A stretch of 64,000 nucleotides of DNA from Siphonodentalium dalli. Lineage: Eukaryota > Mollusca > Scaphopoda > Gadilida > Siphonodentaliidae. The notes under the pieces were generated by a model. That model was not told the DNA's origin. It saw nothing but the letters and a program-made list of their open reading frames with translations, and did no database searches. Below, in pieces: positions 44,566-56,100 of the stretch. The first letter of the stretch is position 1. Each line of letters begins with the position of its first letter. A program made the position numbers and the translations under genes. The stretch is taken from contig CP136066.1 of assembly GCA_032622095.1 (NCBI GenBank), positions 67,030,278-67,094,277 of the forward strand. The letters are read 5' to 3'.

Positions 44566-45240
44566 AATATTTAGGAGTCATCGGAAAAATCAGTGATTTC
44601 ATACCCAGCGATACAATGAAAACAATCTATTCTGTACTTATTATCCCACATATCACTTAATATTGTAATGTCATATGGAGTGCAATAACAAAGGAAAACT
44701 TTGAAAATCTTGAAAAAATACAAAACAAAGCAATCGCCACACTATCTTATAAACAAAAAGCATACCAGAAATATACAGGGACCATAATTTGCTATCGATG
44801 AAGGACACTGGAAACATGCAACTAATACAAATTTTACATGATTTGCATCAAAAGAAACTCCCCAAATCGCTTTCTTCAATATTGACTAATATACATGATA
44901 TCCACACAATCGCAACTTCTCGGATTATCGTTCTTGTCAGAAATACGGAAATCACCGAGGTTCGCCAATGGATATCCTGTCATATCCACAACCACAATAC
45001 ACGGTTCAAAGCAATTCAATCTGCATTGTGAATTCAGAAGAACAAAAAGGAAAGAAGAGTCATATCAACCAGAGCCAGATGTCTACATGTATGGAATGAA
45101 CTTCCATGTGATTGTAAACTTCCCATAGAAACTAGTGATAAATATCATAAATACCTGAGAACATATTTCATTAACAAATACACCCAAATAACAAATAACA
45201 AACGAGTTTGTATGTATACTCTCTCCTATTATATACACTA
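44566..45240 (+). pseudogene. Retrotransposon RT C-terminal remnant
   Basis: Segments in changing frames read KYLGVIGKIS, IYSVLIIPHIT, YCNVIWSAITKENFENLEKI, MQLIQILHDLHQKKLPKSL and HVWNELPC, with KYHKYLRTYFINKY at the end. These fit the end of jockey/CR1-type RT proteins. Stops and frameshifts are frequent. Confidence 0.65.
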
Positions 45241-46700
45241 AGGCAATGCTAGCCAGCAGTTCCTGACAGCACTGTAAAGAAGAGGGGGGGGGGGGCAGAA
45301 ATTAATCTACTTTATATTCTCATAGTATAATCCTCCCTCTCCTGGTCAGCTCTCCTGGTGAGGAAAAGGCCAACAAACTTATGCCACATCTCCGACATGC
45401 ATGTGTCACTATTTGTCACTCATGTACATGTACCTCTGAACAACAATGCAAATTCAATCAACTTAAATATGACCGTAAATTATTCCTCAACCAAATCAAG
45501 CACTATTCACACCAGATATTTCTTTGACCCTAAAAATAGTGTCAATTTCCACACATTATTGCTGATAACATACTATAGTATTCGTCACATTCTTGAAAAA
45601 TATACAAGTATTGAAAGATGATCGATTACATGTAGGTCACGGCATGAAGACATTAAGATAATCATATTGGCTACCCAGTTAAAGCATAAAAAATTACTAC
45701 AATCTCCATCACACACAACGACCCCCCCCCCCCCCCCACACACACACGTAACCCCATGCCCCCACACTTTCTTGCCCATCTGTATACGAAACTACGTACA
45801 CACATTGTAAATAAGCACACGCACAATACATACTCAATTGTAAGTACACATTATACTGCATCATTATACTCGCATAAGGGCTCTGCCCTTATAAGTAAAA
45901 TTTGTATGGGGACCTGTTGTTATATATCTACTGTAAAAATATTGAATCAGCTGGCACATGTTTTGTATGGCTCGAGATTTCCTACCTACTCACAACATGC
46001 TTGATCATTGCGCCAATAGAAATAACATCAATATGAATAACTTTATTCGCAAATGTCCAATGTTGGAACAGATTACCACAATTAATAGTAAGGCTTCATA
46101 TAGGTGTGATACTGAGTCAAATAGCTTTGAAATTCATTGAAATTCGAATGCGTATGTCATTGCCAACCCGCGGATGAATACTCGCACCGCGCGGTCGAAC
46201 TTCTTTTTTGCTGCACACAAAGGATAAAGAGAAATTGTTTCCGGTTTGAACATACACGATGAATATCCCTCTTAAAATCAGTTAATATGTAAGATTCCAA
46301 ACACGATATAATGGTGCGGATATTAATGGGCTACAAGGTGATAAACTGTCAGTGAAATGTCTCCGTTTTTGTAACGGAAGTCGACGAACTCACCATTTCC
46401 GCTACAATTTTGGGACTTCCGTTCTGTGACAGGAAATGAGAATTGAAATCGAAAATGCAAATTGTAATTTCAATTTTAAAACTTATAGAAGAAGCGCTGA
46501 TGGACGGGTTGTTAACAACAACAATGGACGGGTTTATTTATTCATGTATGTCCAAATTTTAAAGTACTGTTACTGACACCCTTTTCTGGCTTCGTTCAAC
46601 TTTGGTTGCCTCACACCACATGTCCCTGCTGATACAAAATTTGTCATAAAATGATAAATCATGATCAGGATTCTGTAAATGTAATTTCAGACCAGTAATG
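45241..46700. other. No gene recognised; simple repeats
   Basis: It holds a G run near 45285, a C run followed by (AC)n at 45722-45748, and otherwise ordinary AT-rich DNA. No supported exon was found. Confidence 0.35.
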
Positions 46701-46714
46701 GTATAACTATAAGG

Positions 46715-46810
46715 GAGTGTGATGGCCGAGTGGTTATCGTGTTCGACTACTGGCCAGAGGTTTTGCTTGGACCCCGGATCGATTCACCTCGATCCTCGAC
46801 AAAACAAAAA
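46715..46810 (+). mobile_element. tRNA-derived SINE head (A and B boxes)
   Basis: TGGCCGAGTGGT at 46723 matches the tRNA A box, and GGATCGATTC at 46776 is a near match to the B box. The spacing of about 53 bp is typical of Ser/Leu-type tRNAs with a long variable arm. The acceptor and anticodon stems do not pair properly, so it is not a functional tRNA gene. It is more likely the promoter head of a SINE. Confidence 0.5.
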
Positions 46811-46891
46811 TCGGGAATTCTGAGCGTGCCTATAATTTGGCTATATAAAGTACAGTCAATTTCCCAGTTCCGGATATTTCCTAGTTAATTA

Positions 46892-47337
46892 AGCCGCTTT
46901 TCACACATGTCTGTTTCTCGGAGGCGTTTCCTTGCGTTTCTAATATTTTAACGCATCCGGAAAACGTGTCACACGCAGGTAGGCTATAAACTTCTGCTCG
47001 TTGAAGTACAGTTTGGCAATGATAAGGTTCACAAACGCCCCTTGCTCCTTGCGCCTCTTCACTATCGGATGGTCACGAAAACGACGTGACCGTCTTTTTC
47101 TTTCGTTGTGCCAATGCACCAACGAGAACAGAAATATATCCTCATCGTCTGAAGATTCCATTTTAAAAGAGAGGAAAACCTTTAAATACTAGAAAATCAG
47201 TAGAAACGCAGTAGAAACGCACGTCCGTTAGTTTGAGAAACGCAAGGAGGAAACGCACATGTGTGAAAGCAACTGACTTGCGTTACTTATAACTCACCGA
47301 AACGCATCCGAGAAACGGACTGTGTGTGAAAGCGGCT
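46892..47337 (-). mobile_element. PIF-Harbinger miniature element with TTA duplication
   Basis: TTA lies at 46889-46891 and 47338-47340. The ends are AGCCGCTTTTCACACATGT and GTGTGTGAAAGCGGCT. Subterminal CGTTTC/GAAACGC words recur. The 3-bp TTA duplication is the PIF-Harbinger signature, supported by the transposase fragment inside. Confidence 0.8.
46940..47161 (-). pseudogene. Harbinger transposase N-terminal fragment
   Basis: It starts MESSDDEDIFLFSL, then has basic residues (KRRSRRFRDHPIVKRRKEQG) and AFVNLIIAKLYFNEQKFIAY. This is the standard start of invertebrate Harbinger nucleases: acidic start, R-rich block, HP-I-x-x-R-x-x-x-G-x-F, then a helix before the DDE domain. The catalytic domain is missing; 73 codons remain. 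Confidence 0.65.
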
Positions 47338-47506
47338 TTACGGATAACACTTGTCGTTTTGGTCAAAATACACAATGTAGACCCTGTTAATTGACTTTCT
47401 TCAAACATATTCCGATAATTTATCTTCTTGAAGACCAAATAGAAGCAAAACTAGCACAATAAAACGTTTTTGTTGCTATCAATCCATGTTATTTGCTCTT
47501 TCCATC

Positions 47507-47593
47507 AATGTATCACATTATTATAATCAATAAATTTGGAAAATGATCAAGGAAATATGGGTTGGTACAAAAATCGGACTTGGCACTGAAAGG
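47507..47593 (-). mobile_element. Half copy of the TTAA palindrome (CCCTTTCAGTGCCAAG)
   Basis: It is the right arm only: TGTATCACATTATTATAATC to CTTGGCACTGAAAGGG, followed by TTAA (47594-47597). The left arm is absent, unlike 14370-14532. Confidence 0.65.
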
Positions 47594-47597
47594 GTTA

Positions 47598-48693
47598 ATA
47601 ATTGTTACCAGTGTATTTATCCCTATCCAACTAATAACAAAATACAAGAATTCAACATGAGACCTCCGTCTGAGGAAGGGAATTTTTATGTTAAACCACA
47701 TTATCCTGAACTCAACTGTAGAGACAATACCAAGGATGACACAACACTTATTTACTGTCTACATGTTTTTGTTTATGTCGGCTTATAGATTGAGGTCACT
47801 AGCTGACCTGATATCGGTTTGAATACTGATTAGCAGTCACTACATGTACGTTGAATAGTAGTTGTTAATTGGTGAACAACGGGGATTTTGTAAACACACT
47901 ACACTATATAATGGGTCTCGTCGGGCTATTTTACATAATTATTTCTATTCATGCGATATATAATAACTGAAGCGTGGCAAATGCAGTCAACTGGCGTAAT
48001 TATGTGTCAGGCAACATGTACTTTCGGGGGTTTATACTTGTGTTAGGCAGGACCTCGCTGTATATCATCAAATTTGTGTTTGGTTACACTTTCACCATGT
48101 TTACTGGTCATTTATTCAACAAAAACATCATTATATTTAACACAGTTTATTGAAGAAAAAACAAGCACCTGATTATTATTTAGACAATCGGAAATGCCGA
48201 TGTTGAAACCCGGTTACCGATTGTCATCCGATGGGCCACAATCGGCCGATTCCGATTGTCGTTTCCGATCATCGGCTCATCACTATCTTTAACATGCGCA
48301 CATTGTTGCAAATGGGACAGCCATTTAACGTCGGCTGATCCGACTGTGTGCTCAGCCTAATGTTATCCCTGGTCATGACATTATATGAGGACCGAGGTAC
48401 GAAATTCTCCCAGGACATGTGCGTGTTATTAAAATTTTGTCTGAGATGCTTTTGCTTCTGGAATTATTCTTGGCTCATTCTCATTTATGATGCACAATTA
48501 GTTAAGCCAGTGCTTAATAGGAAAACAAAACAACGAGAGCTACGTGTCTTGTGTGATTTTTATGTGTGTTGGTTTGGGAAGTATGGAAAATATTTACTTT
48601 GCTATGCACGCATTGCTATTTCCGGGAATAAGAACAAAAGTAGTCCAAAATGATACATACGTTACTGAAGCCAGCCCATGGTTCATACATGTA
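47598..48693. other. No gene recognised
   Basis: Near 48190-48290 there is a CCGATTGTC/GACAATCGG foldback-like patch (ATCGGCCGATTCCGATTGTC), perhaps a worn hAT end. Nothing else is supported. Confidence 0.3.
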
Positions 48694-49930
48694 CAGGCCT
48701 GGCAATATGGCGCGAGCGATTTTATCGCTCGCGCGTCGCCCGCGCAATTTCAATTTGGCGTGGGCGATATATCGCTCGCGCAACATTCACTACCCAACAT
48801 ACTTTTGCAGTCGTAATTTTGATGAGTTATCCGTTTGAAAACATATAAGGCAACGCGACATCGCATCTTTGAAGCAGGAGACACATGCTATGTTAAGTCG
48901 GCTAACACCGGTATATCTAATTAGGCCAAACCATGCTACACACCCATCACCAGTGACAGACTGACGATTACATGACCTAACTTGTGAACGTGCAGTGCTT
49001 CCCACAAATCATACCTTACCTACAAGGAAGTTTGATGAGCGCTGTTGACAGCGATGGGTGGGGCTACGAAGGAATCCGCCAATCGCGCAACAGTGCTCGC
49101 TGACATGTAAACAAATGATGTGAATGAAATGACGAAAACAAAGAATAAATATCGCGATATCGCGATATCGTGCTATTAATTACATGAAATGAGTGATTTA
49201 TACATAGCACGGATGGGTTATGAGATGATACAAACATAGAAGTGATTTAATTTATGATATGTACGGAATAATGTATGTTTTGACGCGATAGAAGTGGACG
49301 AAATTTCACAAATGTACGGAAGCCGCGAATGTACCGATGGATTATATAGATAAAAGTATGGAACAAATAAATGCATGATATGATTGATTCTGGTTAGGTA
49401 ACTTGGTCACTCAGGTATAAAAGAACAAACATTATATCATGTACATGTATGTACAATATATGCATGGCATAATGATTGATTCTGGTTAACTTACAATAAT
49501 ATCTTACCATGATGTCACCTCATACATGTATTATACAGTATAACAGCATGCAATATATGATATAAATATATTATAATGATTGATTGATTCTGGTTAACCA
49601 TTAGGTCACTTGGATCAGGCATAAAGGAACAAACACAACAATACCATATATGCAAGACATGGTATAACATTTATAAAAGTACTTTTAAACATTAATAAGT
49701 TATACAACATTCATTGATAATTTCACAATTAATATATGATTATAAATTAATTAAATTTAAATATTATCACTTACCACATAATAAGTTATATGCAATATGA
49801 CATATGTCAGTTTACTGGTATTTCATATGTTACAACATAAATACCCCATAAAACAGAAATTGCCCCTGCAAAGTATTTTGGCGAGGGCGAATTTTAGCCC
49901 CTGCAGATTTTTCATAAGGCCAGCACTGCA
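48694..49930. mobile_element. Possible hAT-like element with GCGAGCGA hairpins
   Basis: The left CAGGCCTGGCAATATGG and the complement of the right end (CAGTGCTGGCCTTATG) resemble inverted ends, and CATGTAC lies on both outer sides. The left subterminal 48706-48780 contains GCGAGCGATTTTATCGCTCG-type hairpins, and the right has GGCGAGGGCGAATTTTAGCC. No transposase was found. The boundaries are tentative. Confidence 0.35.
49378..49640 (+). repeat. Loose tandem repeat, ~100-bp spacing
   Basis: ATGATTGATTCTGGTTA recurs near 49380, 49471 and 49577, with AGGTATAAAAGAACAAACA-like text after two of them. Confidence 0.6.
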
Positions 49931-52900
49931 TGTACGGTATGTTCAAACAGTATCATTTATCAACGTATAAGCCTAGTATATCTTGGCACCAGGGACTTAA
50001 CTGTCTGAAGCCAGGATCGTGATACATTACCATCAAGGAAAATGTATCGGGGATAATTTATATTTGCAAGATTATATTTATATTGTACATTCTTAGAATC
50101 CCATTTGAACTGCCTTCCAGAAAATATTAAATATAATTGTTCAGAGGCTTATTCTTGCATCGTTTGATCCAACTTAACTTGTGAGGTCAGTGGTTATAAA
50201 ATAGGATGATACATACATTTAGCACAGGTCCTTTGAACTTTATGTCCCCTATTTTTGTCCTCTATTGGACAATGAATAAAAAAGTATAACACCCACTTGA
50301 ATCGTCTTTACATAGATCACTATCAGACCAATTGTTTGATGAGAATGATACATATGTTACCGATACATATACCACCCCCTTGAGGGCCCAATGAGGGGTA
50401 ATATTAGGATATGACTTAATTTTGGCAATTCAGCCGCCCAATCCATTGTCGAATCATGCATATCGATTTCCAACCAATTATACTATGTACGTCCATTGGT
50501 GTGACCTAATCTCGTTGAATTAGTGAAGGTCGCATGTTTCCGATGATTTGGAGAGCCCATACATGTATGATCTCGAAATGTTGATTTTGGTACCCAGGAT
50601 CTCCAAAACATTTACCAGGGTATACTTGATCTCCAAAATATTGCCTGGGGAATAAACGGGGCGTCAAAGTATTGGATACATGCCAGACCGTTGGCTCTGA
50701 TTCCAAATCGATGTCTCTAATATAGCTATATCCCTAGTTATTGCATATGGGTTTCGGTTCAAGGTGACATTAACATAAGTGTAGCACACCATCAAACAAC
50801 AGTGCTGTTTCCATTAAATAATACTAACGTTACCGATAAATTAAAAAATATATATGTTACGATGGTGTGAACAACAAACGTCACCCATCGGGATCACGTA
50901 CACATACAAATCAATGGGGGCATTAAATTTCCTATACTACATGTGCATTCACAATCTTGAATAGCTAGATTGATGACTCAGTGTTCCCAGGGCATGTACA
51001 ATCCAATGCGATGCAGGAACTGTACATACCGACTCTGTATCAATATCTATACATTTCCTACACATTTTATATGATGTGTTGATGCTTGTTTGTGATTTTT
51101 TATAACTCGAACACTGACACAAGAATCAGCAGACAGTCGGCCATTTATCATATTATTTTTCAAAAAATGATCCTGATGTAGTTCCACCATCTGCTGTCAT
51201 GTAAGACAATATTTCCACCTGCACATGATACATACGCTACCAAGCACAGTGGTTTGGATCCTTGGCAAAATCAATCTTTTGTGTTTGATAACGTGGTTGA
51301 GTGTTCTCAATTGCAAGCCAAAATCATAAGGCATAAACAAAAATACCTTCGTTTCCAGTAACCCTCCCCGGTCGCCAGATGGCCCCCCCCCTAAACTTTT
51401 TATTTGCAAAATAAAAACAATTTCGAAGTTCCCAATTTACAGTCTGAAAATTACGAATCTCATTCTCCCAACTTGACTTTATTCTTCCAGTTTCTATTAG
51501 CTTTAGTTGCCTATTTTAATTCAATGAGTCATTTACCTAATTATCTTCCAAAATCGTGCTCACAAACCGCACTAAACCCGGGTTAGTGGGCTAATAAACA
51601 TCCAAAAACACGATTCCCCGAAATTAGGCAACCTTAACCCAAAGTCTTTTAGACTGATGGGTATGGACTATGTTTATTTAATAACTCAATTTGATATGTT
51701 TAGGGGTGTTGATTAATAGAAATTAAATGGCTTTGGAAATATATGACAATTGATAGTTTTGTACAAATTCTCAACAATCTGTTATTAAATTTTCTGATAG
51801 TTAGGCACTGTAGCATGTAACCCCAGTATGAAAATTGGATGAAACATTGATGATTTGTGGGAAGGTGCAGGTACATTGTACATGTAGGTTGAGATTTTTT
51901 AGCAGGTTGAATATTGCTCAAATACAGGGAACTCATGCTTTAATGCAACATGTTATTATGGAATAACTAATCAATTCTACATGAATTTGCTAAATTATAC
52001 CAAGAATCAATCATATATAATAGTCCTGACTATAATTTGTATATAATAATTTCAACTACTAGAATAAAGTATATATCAGATTTATTTGAGTTATTGACTT
52101 AGTATGAGCTGGTTTATACTTGTCATGTATCAGATTTATAGAGATCTCACAGACTTTATAGTATGAGCTTTTATTGATTAGTTCATTAAGCTTTAAACAT
52201 CTTATTTTTAAAATTCATTTGATAGTGTCATTATTCAAATAGAAAATTCCCTTACCCCGCTATGGTATCTATTTTTCCCAATTGCATGGACCCCGGACCC
52301 TTTCCCAAAACTACCCACGATTATCCCTGTCAGATCCTGTAGAGTTGGCATACTATGGTTCTGGTATCGGCGAAGTTGGAAATTGGGGAAGGTAGTGGTG
52401 TGGTGAAAGCTTCCCTAAGACAAAAGTTTCAAGACAATCACTCCTGTATGCAAGATTGGTACAAAGAGCGGTCTGACTCCTGTTATCGCCAGGCCATATG
52501 ATAAATAAAAACTTAAATAAAAGAATATACAAAATAAAGTGCCTTTTTATTATTTTTGTTGTATTTTTCTGAAATACTGTGGACATTGCAGTTGTATTTG
52601 ATCTCAAAGTACTTAGGATGATGAAAGTATATAATCCAATAGAGTGTCGAAATATAATATCTCACATCATATCGGTCAACTGGAACATTGTCGGCCAAAA
52701 CAGGGTTGCCAGGCCGGCACAAAGACTTATCGCTGGGGGAACCTGAGACATCGTCACATTAATGGTCACCACCGCATTATGTTGCATTTACGGGATATTT
52801 CCACCATGTTGAAGAACATTGCAACCGTGTTGAAGTAACGTTGAGACCGCTTTGCATTAAAATTAGAAATGTGTTAATCATTGATGGTCATTTTTCAACA

Positions 52901-52997
52901 CTGTTGTAACACGGTCGAGGAAGACACTTGTTTTGAGAATATGTAGTCTTAGTCCTCAATCGAATGACAATTATGACATGTTGAAATTTATTTTACA
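49931..52997. other. Upstream of GABPB; no exon recognised
   Basis: This 3-kb stretch should contain the GABPB promoter and 5' UTR exon(s), because the first coding exon is preceded by a splice acceptor. I could not identify them. Small repeats occur (GATCTCCAAAACATTTACC and GATCTCCAAAATATTGCC near 50600). Degenerate AACGCGGTC-like words occur near 52810-52915, for example CAACCGTGTTGAAGTAACGTTG, of which 20 bases resemble the 60100 region. Confidence 0.35.
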
Positions 52998-53010
52998 GTG
53001 CTCTTAAAAC

Positions 53011-53118
53011 ATGTCCCTAGTGGACCTGGGAAAGAGATTGCTCGAAGCAGCAAAGCGAGGTGACACAGATGAGGTTAGAACATTAATGACAAATGGAGCT
53101 CCTTTTACAACAGACTGG
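53011..53118 (+). CDS. GABPB coding exon 1 (residues 1-36)
   Basis: It encodes [20 protein letters not shown] to FTTDW, the first ankyrin repeat. The donor is GTGAGT. The acceptor-like TTTATTTTACAG ending at 52997 implies a 13-base 5' UTR stretch in this exon and a separate upstream leader exon. Confidence 0.9.
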
Positions 53119-56100
53119 GTGAGTAAAAGAAATGGCTAACAGTTCCTTGGAACAAGAACTCAATCTTGGCAAGAACATTTATTTGCCAATTTTGCAGCTG
53201 CTTATGAAATGTTTTACAATTTTTTAAGGAAAACCCATCTACTTTAAAAACCAAGAGGGAATGAAATAAAACCATGAAAATTAAACATTTTTTTCTTTCT
53301 TTCTGGCCACACTTCCAACAACAACACCAATTCTATGAAACTCTTTATGGAAACATGTTTGCGTTATTATTCCCAAAACAGAATATTGTTCATTGTATAT
53401 AATGTTATGGCCCTTTGTTGGAATTACCACTGGGCGTATTTCGCCACACCCCTGTGATGCTCTTGTTTGTAGATTATATGATGGAGATGCGAGTGAAAAT
53501 GCCTCCTTTGATGCCGTTTTTACACAATTTTCCACACATAGATGTCATTTCAAATTATTTATTCTACTTTAAAGTGTTTTGGAACACTCTGCTGGGGTTG
53601 TACACATCTATCTTATGATTGAGTGTTTCAAAAATAGGTTTTTAGTCAAAAATGTTGTAGTGTTATAAGAATAGCCACATCTCTGAATAAATACAGAAAT
53701 TTCAAGGAAAACATACACAATATTTCACTACCATCAATTCTGAATATCCAAGCCTGAGTTTAGTGTGCCTGTCATTGCAGAGTGAGGTCCCCAGAGGGTG
53801 AATTTAGTGATGCTATCCTGTATAGCGGGCTAGCATCACCAAATTCTCCTTCCTGGGCCTCATTCTGCATGGCCTTATCTTAGGGCCCGACGAAGCCTCG
53901 AGATTCAATTTTGAATCTTACATTCTGATTCGATTCGAAAGCGGTCGTGTGATTCGGGATATTTCGAATCGTTATATACAAGTCCTTTATCACCAGGGAT
54001 AGACTGCATTATCTATAATAAAAAAAAATCATTATATCCCCAATACTTAACCTGAGTCTCATTCCGCGAACATCTGGGACCTCCGTGGTCCAATGTGTAT
54101 AGGGTAAGTTGCCCAATAGCTCATTGCTCATATATATATTGGCCTCCCAGCCCAGTCCCAGCGCTGGCTACTCGTGGAAGGTCAGTGCAACTCGTGCAAC
54201 CTGCAGGTAGGTCTGTGATGGTTCACGTGTTCGTATGGCTGTACCCTAATCGTGGCGTGCACGGTTTCCTCAACCACATTAAACCAGCAATGTCGCGATA
54301 TAGCCCAGCCCCAGCTGCCGAAGCAAGTGAATTTCTCGTGGAACATATTTGTACATGTATGTCGGTATCTGAAATTCTTACCAGAAAAGCCTATATTGCG
54401 TTTAAAAACTCACCTCAATCAAATAATATAGTTTTTTTTTTAATTTAAAATTAAAAACGATATAGATATATTAAATAAACATTTTGGGCTCCATTATGTC
54501 GTCTCCAAATCCGACAACATCTTTAAACAGCATATATGTTATCTGGGAAATGGACTGTAACGTTGTCGTCCATTCAGCTTTCCGACGGACATGCCCAATT
54601 TGGGATACTATAGTTCCTGTAATCCCGTTTGCGTATGGGCCATTCTCAAGTAACGCTGCGCGGTTTTGGTATCGCGCATGCCTGCAGGGTGAAGCGTACA
54701 TGCGCAGAATAGTTTCCGTTTGCAATGACTCGAATCAGATTCCATTGACTCCAAAGTTCCAAACTGCTTACTTTTCACGAACTTCACGCACAGTGGCAGT
54801 GGCACAAAATATGAAATGTGTCATGCCATTCTCATATATTAAACTGTTTTAAACTGATTACATGTAAATATTGTTCATATCATGTCATATTAATTAAGTT
54901 TAATGAACCTCCTTCGTAATCTGTTATCTCACTGACGTTATAAAATCATCGGACATTTGCCCCCATTTTTGCTCGTACGTGTACCTTCCACTGATCGGTA
55001 CAGCGAATCTACTAAAGTGTTTGAAAAAGATTCGATTCAAGATTCGATTCGATTTCGAATCATTATCATGATTCGATTCGAGATTCGATAAGATGAGGCA
55101 CAAGTAGAATGAGAATGAGAATCATGATTCTTAGTTTGATTCTCGTAAGATACAAGCAATTGATCTGCTTTAATAATGCTATATTTTGATTCTCGCAAAA
55201 TTTTATGGAATTTAGGGCCTGGTTAATTTGCCATATCATATGCTTTTAATTGACAGTTAGGGACATCACCCCTGCACTTTGCAGCACATTCAGGCCATCA
55301 GCAGACTGCCGAAGTTTTACTCAGAGCCGGTATAAGCCGAGATGCTCGGACCAAGGTTGACAGAACACCACTCCATGTAGCCGCTCAGGAGGGTCATGTG
55401 ACAATTGTCAACACACTGCTAGCAAATGCTGCTGATATTGATGCCAAGGACATGGTAGGTTTAATCACTATTTCAAAAACCAAATTGCAATGCTCAAACT
55501 GGTCAAGCATTTCCTTTGGCCAAAATACACAAATCAAGTTCACCCATGCAAAATCAATTCCCATTTATTACGCTCTCGCATGGTCCCAAAACCCCATGTG
55601 TTCAACCTTTTATTGTCCCCCGAAAAATTTATTTTTGGGGGACTATAGAAACGGGCTCCGTTCGTTGAGCATTCTGTCCGTTTGTCCGTGAGGGTACCTT
55701 CATGGTGTAATCAACTCCTCCTACAGTTTTGATCGTAGATATTTGAAACTTCAGAGTATTGTTACCCACATATTGGAGATGTGCAATGTGTATATAGATG
55801 AGGGGGAAATATATTTTTTTTTCTGAGTTATTAACCCTTTTCAACTTAGAAAATTTCAACATTTCTTTTAATTTCTTCAACAAAGCAGCATCGACTTGCC
55901 ACGTTTTCGGGGGACACTGTGGTCTGCTGACCTTTTATTTTTAGTTATATACGGAATACAGATCAATGAGACTAAAAATCACTGAGATTTACTTCAGAAA
56001 CAAATAATTAGTTTTCAATTTTGGATGGTCTTAAATGTTTATTGTTTTACTTACTACAGTTAAAGATGACTCCATTGCACTGGGCATCAGAGAAAGGTCA

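Larger units (their letters stand above)
42575..45240 (+). mobile_element. Decayed non-LTR retrotransposon (PHD finger, endonuclease, RT tail)
   Basis: Three remnants lie in order on the plus strand: a PHD-type zinc finger (42575-42911), an endonuclease segment (44234-44557) and the last part of a reverse transcriptase (44566-45240). The RT core between the last two is deleted. The gap 42912-44233 contains G-rich low-complexity repeats and no coding match. PHD fingers in the first coding region are known in several jockey/CR1/L2-like families; the exact clade cannot be decided here. Confidence 0.65.

Noticed and set aside
46715-46810. Functional tRNA-Ser or tRNA-Leu gene
   Set aside because: Anticodon and acceptor stems do not pair; only the internal promoter boxes are convincing.
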